Source of the DNA: Dendrocalamus latiflorus
Taxonomy: Eukaryota; Streptophyta; Magnoliopsida; Poales; Poaceae
Assembly: GCA_017311315.1 (NCBI GenBank)
Contig: CM029645.1
Coordinates: 25,817,627-25,881,626, forward strand
Direction: 5' to 3'
DNA length: 64,000 nucleotides
The notes below the pieces were generated by a model. The model was not told the origin of the DNA, searched no databases, and saw nothing but the letters and a program-made list of their open reading frames with translations. The translations under genes and the position numbers were made by a program. Positions 1 through 9,119 of the stretch are shown in pieces. Within the stretch, counting starts at the first letter, position 1, and the number at the start of each line of letters is the position of its first letter.

Positions 1-2
1 TG

Positions 3-569
3 ACTCTAGCGGAGCCTAACCAGACGCTTGGCGACGCCTCGGCGGTTGCGTGGGACGCCATGCAAGCGCTGGAGAGCCATCTTCAAGGGCTGGTAACTGA
101 GGTGCTGGACCGCGCCTTTGGCCCGGAGGAGCTGTCTCGGACCCTCCGCTGGGTTGGGGATGCCGCCAACGTCGCACGCGACGCCGCTACGATCTTTGGC
201 ACCCACTGCGCGTACACGTCGGCATGCTTGGTGTGCGCGCTCCTGCAGCACCGCCGTTGTACGCACGTCGCCGGGCTAGATGACCCCCGGCTGGAGATGC
301 CTGGCGGGGCCAGAGTAATGTCCGGCGCCGTCCGCTCCGCTCACCTTGCCCTCGGGCCTTTCTTCGACCGGATCTGGGCTTACGTCGGGGCGGATGCTGC
401 ACGGGTCGAGCTCCGGAAGTCGCTCTACGGAACGGGGAGCCTCGGCCAATTTCTGGACAGGGTCCCTCGACGCGACGAGGGCGGCGCTGAGGTCCCGCGG
501 CGCGACGAGGGTGTCGCTGAGGCCTCCGAAGATGCCGAAGGCTCACAGGTGCGGCGCCAACGTGGCTAG
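3..569 (+). CDS. C-terminal part of an extra (antisense) ORF of a Tat-type retrotransposon
   Basis: The frame is open from the window's left edge to a TAG at 567-569, so the start lies outside; the first internal ATG is at 60. About 188 residues are visible. The central part (about residues 20-140) is well-behaved, mixed hydrophobic protein with several Cys; the tail holds a short repeat of the type VPRRDEG. I recognise no catalytic motif. Its position between satellite-like arrays and the presumed 3' LTR, on the strand opposite to gag, fits the additional ORFs of Tat retrotransposons, which often carry the gypsy-type transposon (Transposase_28) or plant mobile domains. A possible poly(A) signal AATAAA lies at 610-615. 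Family assignment is inference only; it could also be a captured host fragment. Confidence 0.5.
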   Translation, partial: TLAEPNQTLGDASAVAWDAMQALESHLQGLVTEVLDRAFGPEELSRTLRWVGDAANVARDAATIFGTHCAYTSACLVCALLQHRRCTHVAGLDDPRLEMPGGARVMSGAVRSAHLALGPFFDRIWAYVGADAARVELRKSLYGTGSLGQFLDRVPRRDEGGAEVPRRDEGVAEASEDAEGSQVRRQRG

Positions 570-1049
570 GTGTGGCCGTGCGTTGTACCGTCTGCCCCTT
601 AATTGAATGAATAAAGTGCGTGTTTGTTTCACAAACTGATTACTTGCCTTCATCCTAGGTAGCTTCCTTGCTGGGGGCGACTGCTCGCGTCTGGCTTTGC
701 GACACGGCGGCGCCTTCGACGCTGGCAAAGGGCTAAGGAGTCGTTGAACTTGCGGCAAGCCGGCCTTCTTCGAGCGAGGCCCCAGCTTTAGCGCGTGTTA
801 AGGACGAGCCCGCGGGGTAGCGGCTTAAAACGGCAAGGATGCTACCGGACCTTTATACTTGTGTGATTTTTCCGATATGCAGATTTTCTGTCATCTTAAG
901 ATATGCGCTGTGTGTTGATGCCGCTTCGGATTCACCGGTACGCCACATGCTGCGCGGGGACGGGATCTCCACGCTCGACGCGCGCCGTTGGTGAAGTAGT
1001 CGCGCAAGGGTTCCTTAGAACGGCGCTTGCGGGGGCAGCCCTTGGCGCC
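570..1049. other. Non-coding spacer after the antisense ORF
   Basis: GC-rich, no supported gene. It holds the probable 3' UTR of the leftmost ORF, including an AATAAA at 610-615, and leads into the 52-bp array. Confidence 0.4.
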
Positions 1050-1845
1050 TCTCCTTTTTACAGTCCATGGACGGGCGGGTGTGGAGGCGGACCTCGACAC
1101 TTCGCCTTTTTATAGTCCGTAGACTGGCGTGTGCGGAGGCGGACCTCAACGCTTCGCCTTTTTATAGTCCATGGACGGGCGGGTGCGGAGGCGGACCTCG
1201 ACACTTCGCCTTTTTATAGTCCGTAGACTGGCGTGTGAGGAGGTGGACCTCAATGCTTCGCCTTTTTATAGTCCGTAGACTGGCGTGTGCGGAGGCGGAC
1301 CTCGATGCTTCGCCTTTTTATAGTCCGTAGACTGGCGTGTGCGGAGGCGGACCTCGACGCTTCGCCTTTTTATAGTCCGTAGACTGGCGTGTGCGGAGGC
1401 GAACCTCGACGCTTCGCCTTTTTATAGTCCGTAGACTAGTGCGTCCGAAGGCGGACCTCGCCGCTACGACTTCCTTTATAGTCCGGAGACTCGCGCGTGC
1501 GGAGGCAGACCTCGACGCTACGTCTTATTTAGAGTCCGTGGACTAGTGCGTGCGGAGGAGGACCTCGACGCTACGACTTCCTTTATAGTCCGGAGACTCG
1601 CGCGTGCGGAGGCAGACCTCGACGCTACGTCTTATTTAGAGTCCGTGGACTAGTGCGTGCGGAGGAGGACCTCGACGCTACGACTTCCTTTATAGTCCGG
1701 AGACTCGCGCGTGCGGAGGTAGACCTCGACGCTACGTCTTATTTAGAGTCCGTGGACTGGTGCGTGCGGAGGCGGACCTCGACGCTACGTCTTATTTAAA
1801 GTCCGTAGACTGGTGCGCGCGAGGGCGTCCCCCCGTTGCGTCTTT
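1050..1845. repeat. Tandem array, 52-bp unit (about 15 copies)
   Basis: Successive copies of the anchor TTCGCC fall exactly 52 bp apart (1101, 1153, 1205, 1257). Each unit contains TTTATAGTCCGTAGACTGG followed by GTGCGGAGGCGGACCTCGACGC. From about 1440 the unit changes to a two-unit higher-order form in which CGACTTCCTTTATAG and CGTCTTATTTAGAG alternate. Such arrays between pol and the 3' LTR are known in Tat elements and can seed satellite DNA. Confidence 0.9.
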
Positions 1846-2640
1846 TGTTTATACTCAGGCTCGTCACCCTTGGCTACGGCGAGTGCACACGCGGACGTGC
1901 GACTTCGATTTATACTCAGTCCCGTACCCCTGGCTACGGCAAGTGCACACGCGAACGTGCGTCTTTGTTTATACTCAGGCCCGTCACCTTTGGCAACGGC
2001 GAGTGCACACGCGAACGTGCGACTTCGATTTATACTCAGTCCTGTACCCCTGGCTACGGCGAGTGCACACGCGAACGTGCGTCTTTGTTTATACTCAGGC
2101 CCGTCACCTTTGGCTACGGCGAGTGCACACGCGAACGTGCGACTTCGATTTATACTCAGTCCCGTACCCCTGGCTACGGCGAGTGCACACGCGGACGTGC
2201 GACTTCGATTTATACTCAGTCCCGTACCCCTGGCTACGGCGAGTGGCACACGCGAACGTGCGTCTTTGTTTATACTCAGGCCCGTCACCTTTGGCTACGG
2301 CGAGTGCACACGTGGATGTGCGACTTCGATTTATACTCAGTCCCGTACCCCTGGCTACGGCGAGTGCACACGCGAATGTGCGACTTCGATTTATACTCAG
2401 TCCCGTACCCCTGGCTACGGCGAGTGCACACGCGAACGTGCGTCTTTGTTTATACTCAGACCCGTCACCTTTGGCTACGGCGAGTGCACACGCGAACGTG
2501 CGACTTTGATTTATACTCAGTCCCGTACCCCTGGCTACGGCGAGTGCACACGCGAACGTGCGTCTTTGTTTATACTCAGGCCCGTCACCTTTCGCTACGG
2601 CGAGTGCACACGCGAACGTGCGACTTTGTTTATACTGCGG
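1846..2640. repeat. Tandem array, 60-bp unit (about 13 copies)
   Basis: The unit repeats every 60 bp and carries TTTATACTCAG, GGCTACGGCGAGTGCACACGC and GAACGTGCG. Two subtypes (CCCGTCACCTTTGG and CCCGTACCCCTGG) mostly alternate, giving a 120-bp higher-order period. It directly adjoins the 52-bp array, and both share a TTTATA...GTGCG core, so they may have a common origin. A one-base insertion near 2246 shifts the phase once. Confidence 0.9.
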
Positions 2641-2881
2641 GAACGCGCGCGCTGGCCAAGCCTGCGCGCGCCTCTGTCGCGTACTTGCGTGTGATGAAGG
2701 AAGATTTTGGCAAACCGCGATCTTCATTACATCCCCGTTTACGCGGGTAAGCAGTTACAGGGGGTGGATATACTAACCGTTTGTCCTTGGCGCGGCCGGA
2801 GCTTCTAGTCGCTAGACGTCCGCAGGGCCCGCCAAGGCGCCTCTGAGTGGCCCCGCGGACCCCCGCGCTGTGACGCCAGCT
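2641..2881. other. Junction between satellite array and protease end
   Basis: Contains the last half unit of the array, a short AT-rich stretch and a GC-rich part continuing from the protease reading frame in another phase. No gene seen. This is where the missing pol would be expected on the minus strand. Confidence 0.4.
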
Positions 2882-4380
2882 CTAAGAGCGCCGTTGGGCT
2901 TCGCGACGCGGGTATCTGGTACCTGGCTCGATGCGCCGGGCCATATCCTGGTCGCCTCGGACGGTGATGATGGTCCGGGGACCCAGGATCTTCATGCATA
3001 GATAGCCGTGATGTGGTACCGCGCCGAAGGAGTTGACGATTGGGCGCCCTAATATGGTATTGTAGGGGTACGGAAGGTCGACCACGTCGAAGGTGGCATC
3101 TTCGGCCCGCACATTGTCATCTTGGCCGAAGGAGACTTGAAGACCTATTTGGCCCAGCGCCCGCAGGGGCTGTCCCCCGAAGCCCTGCAGTGGGATTCCT
3201 GAGGGTCCTAGGTGGCTTCGAGGGATCCCCATCTGGTCGAAGGCCGCCGCAAACAATACGTTCGAGGAGCTACCGCCGTCCACCAAGGCACGCCCCACGT
3301 CGCATCCCGCGATAGTGACCCGGATGACCAGGGGGTCCTGATGAGGGAAGTCCACACCCTGGGCGTCGTCGGGTGTGAATGTAACTTCGTGCTGCGCCCA
3401 ATCCGGCGGTGCTTGCGCTGGGTATGCCGCCACGTGATGTAGTCTTCGCGCATAGGCCTTCTGCTGCCGTGCTGAGGCGAATTCCAGCGCAGAGCCTCCG
3501 GATATGACGTTGATGACCCTGCGGTGGGTTGCCTCCGGGGCCTGCAGCGACAGGAGGCCCTCCCGAGGCTGCTGTACGTGAGCTTGGATTCGTAAGGTGC
3601 CCTCCTGGGGTTGCATCCCTTGTGCCTGTACCTGCATGGGGGCCTCGTACGGGAATTGGACGTGGGCCACCGCAGGCGGACGCGTCTCGGGGTTCCTGTC
3701 CCTAGCGACGCTATCGCGGAGCGCCGCGATGGAGGTGCAGGTGCGGGTATCGTGGTTGCCGCGGCCGTGGACTACGCACCACAGTCCCTGGTGCTGGTCG
3801 TCGTAATCTCCACGACTTTTATCGTCGCGGCCCCGGCCACGACCGCGCCCCCGGCCACGGCGCCCCCGACCGCCTCGGCCCGCGGGAGCGCCCTCATCGG
3901 AACCGCCTTCAATGTCGAGGACGTACCGGTTTCGCCTCGACCTCTGCTGGCCGCGTTTGGGCCGATCGGACGACTCCTTGTGCGAGGCGTCCCTGCGGTC
4001 GGGCGTATCCCTGGACGACTCCTGCTTACGTTTTCCCTTCGAAGAACCGTCCTTCGGCGGATCTTCGGCTTTTGCCGAGGCCCCGGCCTGGTTGGTGTCG
4101 GAGTCGTCACCTTGCCTTCGCCGCGCGTCCTCTTCCGCCCTGGCGTATTCCTCCATTTTGTCGAAGAGCTTCGCCACCGTCTTGATTGGCTTTCGCGCAT
4201 TGTAGCAGCGCTGGCGGGGTTGGTCGTTGTAGTGCGAGCGTCGATGCCCGCGACCATGGAGCCTACGCCGCCGCCAGCTTCTTCGGCGGTCGATGCCGAA
4301 GCCCTGGTGTTCACGCGCCGCTCCGACCCAGCTGTCTTCTTTCCTTTCGCCGCCGCTGATGAAGCTTTTTTCGGTGCCAT
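2882..4380 (-). pseudogene. gag (internally damaged) plus retroviral-type aspartic protease of the Ty3/gypsy element
   Basis: An ATG at 4380 opens a basic N-terminal piece (MAPKKASS...) that is open to about 4200. The longer frame, open from 4177 down to 2882, begins with a typical late-gag segment (KLFDKMEEYARAEEDARRR) in a different phase, so a frameshift or deletion has removed the gag core. The long frame continues through Arg/Gly-rich sequence and a zinc-knuckle-like C-x2-H-x4-H-x4-C (start CVVHGRG), then a protease domain with active-site D-G-G-S (ALVDGGSSSNVLF) and the downstream ILGRP motif. D-G-G replaces the usual D-T/S-G, as is common in this plant lineage. The protease part looks intact; gag does not. 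Confidence 0.75.
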
Positions 4381-4414
4381 CCTTCTTCTTCGGTCTTCAG
4401 GCTTGTCCTTGTCC

Positions 4415-4433
4415 TCCCCACGAACGGCGCCAA
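4415..4433 (-). promoter_or_regulatory. Primer binding site, tRNA-Asp type
   Basis: On the minus strand, two bases after the LTR end, the sequence reads TGGCGCCGTT followed by a diverged GGGGA. TGGCGCCGTT is complementary to the 3' end of plant tRNA-Asp(GUC). Its place fixes the LTR boundary and element orientation. Confidence 0.75.
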
Positions 4434-4434
4434 C

Positions 4435-4683
4435 TGTTGTGGCTACGGGCCAAACAGAGAGAGAGATGGTAGTGGAGAGTGATGAAGATGAGTGTAATGG
4501 ACTGGGTCCCCTCCCCATGGCCTGTATTCATATATATATACACATGAGGAGTGCTTTTACAGTTATACCCTTACATCTGGTTATCCCCTCTGGGGGCAGT
4601 TATGTCATTACACATGTCCTATTCTGGGCCTTATAATCTCCTACCAGACCTGCTGGGTTTAGGTGGGGGCCATCCCTACGACA
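4435..4683 (-). repeat. 5' LTR (249 bp) of the Ty3/gypsy element
   Basis: Begins TGTTGTGG and ends CCTACGACA in plus orientation, giving the TG...CA ends and imperfect inverted termini (TGTTGTGG against TGTCGTAGG). It abuts the primer site at the correct 2-bp distance. The partner LTR is not in the window. 249 bp is short for this lineage. Confidence 0.7.
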
Positions 4684-6414
4684 ATGCTGGTTCCTGACCA
4701 CATTGATATTCGACCACACAGGTCTTCGACCATATTGGTTTGACCACAATGCTTTTCGACCACATAGATCTTTCGACCACCAAAAGATGTGATAGTTTTG
4801 TGATTACAACGCCGGTAGTTTTGACTACCGGTAGTACCGCAGAATACATTGCGGTAGTTTTGATTTCCCTGAGAAGTGCATATTCTTCAATTGATTTTGC
4901 AAAACACATTTGCAAACTATAATATCATGCATACAAGGATTATCCATGATTCCCAACAAGTTACAAAACACATTTGCACATTTAAGAATCATGACACAAG
5001 AATTATATATATAAGCTTCAACCATTTGCAAAACACATTTGCAAACATAAACCTCATACTACAAAGAATGGAAATGTAGACTTCAAGTATTTGCAAAACA
5101 CATTTGCAATGTATAGTCACATGTTACAAAGATTCAACACATGAGTTTTAACTATTTGCAAAACACATTCGCAAATACATGTCTCATGTCAAGGAGAGCT
5201 AGAGCAAATGAGATTGAGCTATCAACACATGATGAGACTCAATCTACTAGACATGACTCTTCTTAATAGTACGTCAATCTATATTAGTAACCTGGTCTTC
5301 CAACTAAATACTGAGACCGGTAAAAGACTAGGAACGTATTCTTAGCCCTAACTAGTCATACCTTTGTCTTGCGCATCCCCTTGAAGCTTGATGACTCACA
5401 TCTACACTTCAAGTCCGGGTCATCGTCATTACATGCATCAACACATGATGCATCCTTCATTTGACCTCTATCAACACATGATGGGTTTTCACTTGACTTG
5501 ATGATCAACACATGATCATCTTCTCTTGGACATGCATCAATTCATGATGTATCTTCTTCTTGATTTGATGATCTTCAACATATGAAGTTATCCCAAGTCT
5601 TCCTCATTTGTGGAATATAACCTATTCATCCAACTCATGGAAAATATTAGTAACAAAACAATTACCATCAATTACCAAACTTCACTATTAACACATAATG
5701 GATGGACTAGATTCTACAATCTTCCTTTTTTGATAAATCATGACAATCTGAACGAATAACCAGATAGAAATTGAATTGTGATAATACAACATGTACACAA
5801 CAATTGTATACTCTAGAATAAGGTTTCAAAGCAAAGCTTACTCATCATGTTATCATTAGACATCCAACCATCAACATATAATGGAGGAACTAGATGACAA
5901 CCCGATTATGAGTATATATGGACTACACAAGCTATATATACTCAATGGATATGTTTCAAAGTAAAGATCTTTAATATGTGGAAATAGAACATGGATCAAT
6001 ATAAATAAAAACACAAAACATAGAGTGATCTCTCCCTAAATGTGTGCATACAAAAATGTATTGTGAAAGCATATGCACATGTTCAAGTTTGACTTATTTG
6101 GTGAAGTTCATTCTATATTTCGAATCCGAGGAATGCAATAAGATAAAAATGTGATATTGAATGCACACCTCTTATATTTTCTACCTTTTCATCTAAATGA
6201 GACTAAGCAATATCATAATCAATGAACATATTAGTCTCACAATTGTATTTACCATTATCATCAAAACCAACTTAATAGAGCTTAAACTTACACCACCGCG
6301 GTGGGTTGGAGTACCCGAGTGAGGCACTCCCCGTAGCTCATTGGAGGTTGGCAATATGAGTAGCGACCGGAGAGATAGAGGGAGAGAGAGTGGATGACAC
6401 GGGCGTGTTGGATA
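4684..6414. other. AT-rich non-coding stretch, partly LTR-like
   Basis: 4692-4782 has five spaced TCGACCACA-like words. 4800-4870 has the CGGTAGTTTTGACTACCGG / GTACCGC type of words also seen at 21420-21540 and 23190-23370, suggesting copia-type LTR debris. 5190-5570 repeats CAACACATGATG many times. No ORF worth calling. Confidence 0.4.
4890..5185. repeat. Degenerate minisatellite, about 65-bp unit, 5 copies
   Basis: The core TTGCAAAACACATTTGCAAA recurs near 4898, 4963, 5026, 5091 and 5157, separated by diverged AT-rich sequence with repeated ACATG and TACAA words. Confidence 0.7.
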
Positions 6415-6973
6415 TAGGGGTGAAAACGGATCGAATACAGATCGGATAGTGATCAAATCATATTTGCATCTATATTTTCCCCTTGGATTTGAATACTAAT
6501 CGAACAAACATTGGTTATGAATACGGTCTAGATAAATATCAGATATAAATTCGAATCGAATAACCTACTTAATTCGGCCGGATCCAGATATCCTTATAAC
6601 TTATGTAATGTGAAGATATTAATGATATTTTATCCTCGTACAATCATACTTAATCATTCTAATTTATTTACTTCATCTAAATAAACACGAATTCACGTTG
6701 AATTAAAAAAACCCTATCCAACTAATTAGTTGTATTGTAATAAAATATGCATATTGCTTCGTCGAATATGAATACGGATACGGATAGTCCAAATAAAATA
6801 ACATTTCGGATGGTAAAAGTTCATGCCATATTCGCATCCACATTTTTGTGTGAATTCGATTACGGATAGGATAGAAATTGTTAATTAGATGAAAAAAATC
6901 TATATCATATTCGTATCCTATCGAATACGGTAACCGAATAATACGGATAATTTGTATCTACTTTTTACCCTTA
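6415..6973. mobile_element. Non-autonomous hAT-like MITE
   Basis: Starts TAGGGGTGAAAACGGAT and ends in a poor inverted match (TTTTTACCCTTA). Flanks GTTGGATA and ATTGAATA agree at 6 of 8 positions, consistent with a decayed 8-bp hAT target duplication. The interior is full of GAATACGGATA / TATTCGTATCC words, as in the better-preserved relative at 49638-50128. No coding capacity. Confidence 0.6.
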
Positions 6974-7432
6974 ATTGAATAAGGATGAGAGCTTGCCTCC
7001 GTTTGATGGTCAAGATGGATTAGTGTGATACGCAGTGCGCGTGTTAGATCAAGTATGAAGGCTGGATGTACCGTCTGACGGGAGAAGTTCGAATCAGACG
7101 CATGAACAATCTCATTACCCTTTTAATTTGAAGAGGACAGGAGGGAGGTTGACGGACGGTGATGAGCCGGGCCGGAAACCCCGCGTCCGCTTTGAGCCAG
7201 CGAGGTTTACTTCCTATTTTCTACGATTAGATTTCCGGGGGACATGCAGGCCCTGTCTTCCGCGGTGAGATTTTGTTTCCGTACTGTTCTTCTCCACTCC
7301 ATCCATAGATGCACATACGGAACATTCTATGGGGTGTTCCAATTACAACTCGGTTTGGTTAGATCCTTACTGAAGATTGCCATTGCTTTCCTTGCATCAT
7401 CAGTGGGTTTGACCTAATGGCTATCCTCGTGA
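6974..7432. other. Unique-looking spacer left of the MULE
   Basis: Mixed composition, no supported gene or repeat; it includes CTCGCTGGCTC-type GC-rich sequence near 7180 and ordinary AT-rich sequence after that. Confidence 0.3.
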
Positions 7433-7451
7433 TTCACGGCTCGAAAAGGGG
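7433..7451 (+). repeat. 19-bp direct repeat flanking the MULE, left copy
   Basis: TTCACGGCTCGAAAAGGGG occurs here and at 18101-18119 in the same orientation, just outside the two TIRs. Nine bases separate this copy from the left TIR. It is longer than the 8-11-bp duplications usual for MULEs. Confidence 0.8.
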
Positions 7452-7460
7452 GAATTTTGG

Positions 7461-7641
7461 ACGTTTCTAGCACTGTTGATACCCAAAATTCCAAAAATAG
7501 CCGCGTTGAAAACACAATTCCAAAAATAGCCCCCAAACGACCGCACGATTAACGGGAACGCGACACGTGTCCAGTGGTGCGGCCGGGGAGCGCACCACAC
7601 CTGAGTGGTGCGGTCCCCGACCGCACCACACTCCCGGCGTC
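7461..7641 (+). repeat. Left terminal inverted repeat of the MULE
   Basis: Nearly identical in reverse complement to 17920-18101: ACGTTTCTAGCACTGTT, then CCAAAATTCCAAAAATAGCC, then the cytosine-rich part ending in CCCGACCGCACCACAC. Inside it, GTGCGGTCCCCGACCGCAC is a near-perfect hairpin. GTGGTGCG palindromes continue to about 7720. Confidence 0.9.
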
Positions 7642-7739
7642 ACATCAAGGGGCAGTGGTGCGCTCCCAGGGCGCACGACACCGCGAATGGTGCGGCCCCT
7701 GGGCGCACCACTCGGCTGTTTCCCCGCCCCGCCATTTTT

Positions 7740-9119
7740 GCGTCCAGTACCATCCAAACCACCGAAAGCCAGCGTTTCGGCCGCCCGTGCTGCATGCAGC
7801 CAGATTCCCTCGCATTTCTTTATTTCTTGCATGCGATGTGTCGAAGCTGGAGAGCCGGCCCCTACTCCGAACGCAGTGTATCTCGCGATACAAAGGGAGA
7901 GCCTGCGTTGGAAGGCTTCAATATTTCTGCATTTGTGCTAGACAGAGAAGCAGCAAGCAAGAGAGAGCGGAAGAGAGGGAGCTGATAGTGAAAGCAAGAA
8001 GAGCGGAAAACACAGGATTTGGAGTAATTTTGGAAGGGATCTGAATTTTTCGCAAGTGAGAAAGTTGTAGATCGTCTCGTGAGCTTCAAGAAGAGGTAAA
8101 TATCATCTCAATGCATCTGTAAGTTAATCATAGTGATTAGTCTGTAATTAGCGTAAATGTTCTGTAAACGTTCTCCATATGTCTATATTTTATGTAATTA
8201 TCGTGTTGTATTTTATAATTTATGTGAAGAAATTATGCGTTGTTATTGTCCACTGTAATGTTAAAAGTTGTTTGTGGTTGTAGTGTATTCGATTTATTTG
8301 AAAAAATGTTTGTAGTTGTAGCATATTGTATTTTATATTTTATGTAAAGAATTTTTGTACTGCTGTTGTGAACCGTAACCTAAAAATACGCTAACTGGAT
8401 TTTAGCTAGATTTCATTGATGTCATTGTGAAGCAGTCTGGTAGGCGGAAGGGCTACTTGCGTAGGTTTTATTTGTATTAATATTTAGTCATTCTTGTAGC
8501 AAAAATCACTCAAGGATAGTAGATCTTGGTATGCATGCATATTTGTGAGAGCTTGCTTCCATGAATGAGAGATTATGGAAAAAAAATACGGAAAGCACAC
8601 TGCTAGTCGGAAAGGCCCTGCATGCATACTGTTTTTATTGTCATGTACTCATTCTTGTAGCCAAATTCACTGAATAATATTAGATCTTGTTGTGCATGTT
8701 CGAGAGAGCGTGCTTCCATAAATGAAAGATTAGAGAAAATATGTAGATGTTTAATTTACATAAGAATTAAGAAGTTAAAAATGATGAGAATTGAGTGGTT
8801 GGTTGGTTAATTAAGTAGAACAATAATAATAGAAATTAGGAGAGAAATTTGGAGAAATTGTAATTTATGTATCGCATAAATTAGGAGTAAATTTGATTTA
8901 TGTAGGCACTCCGTAAGGCACTCCGTAAATTAATTAAAAATTACATTTGCAAATAAAAAAGAACCATTCATATTTGTATGGGATAGTTAGAACAACGAAA
9001 TTCAGATGAAAATATTACGGTTGTATCTGGTAGGCGGTAGCTACGTGCTGTGTGATGGTACAATTGTTGCCTGTGATATATACTAAGAGGGTTCAGTTTG
9101 GGCTTATGTTAGGTACGCC
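7740..9119 (+). promoter_or_regulatory. Leader of the MULE transposase with probable 5' UTR intron
   Basis: 7740-8095 is exon-like. A candidate donor AAGAG|GTAAAT lies at 8096 and candidate acceptor TTATGTTAG|GTACGCC just before the ATG at 9120; the DNA between is AT-rich and has no coding signal, as expected of an intron. A clear TATA box is not visible. The start at 9120 is the first ATG of the long frame. Confidence 0.45.
8436..8745. repeat. Diverged tandem duplication inside the leader intron
   Basis: 8436-8580 and 8606-8745 share the same order of words: CATTCTTGTAGC, TAGATCTTG, GCATGC, GAGAGCTTGCTTCCAT, AATGAGAGATTA. About 165-bp spacing, clearly diverged. Confidence 0.65.

Larger units (their letters stand above)
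1..4683 (-). mobile_element. Ty3/gypsy LTR retrotransposon, Tat-lineage-like, 5' portion
   Basis: Read on the minus strand, a short LTR (4435-4683) is followed by a tRNA-Asp-type primer site, gag remnant, aspartic protease, two tandem arrays and finally an ORF on the opposite strand that runs off the window edge. Reverse transcriptase, RNase H and integrase are not seen between the protease and the arrays, so the element is internally deleted or never encoded them. The order gag-protease-(pol)-satellite-like repeats-antisense extra ORF is what is known for grass Tat elements such as RIRE2, RetroSor1 and Grande. The 3' LTR would lie left of the window. The lineage is an inference from this order. 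Confidence 0.65.

Noticed and set aside
1785..2727. Long open frames (up to 304 codons) on both strands
   Set aside because: They lie wholly in the 60-bp array and exist because the unit length is a multiple of three.
3611..4636. 341-codon plus-strand frame
   Set aside because: Shadow of the GC-rich gag-protease region on the other strand; low-complexity and crosses the LTR.
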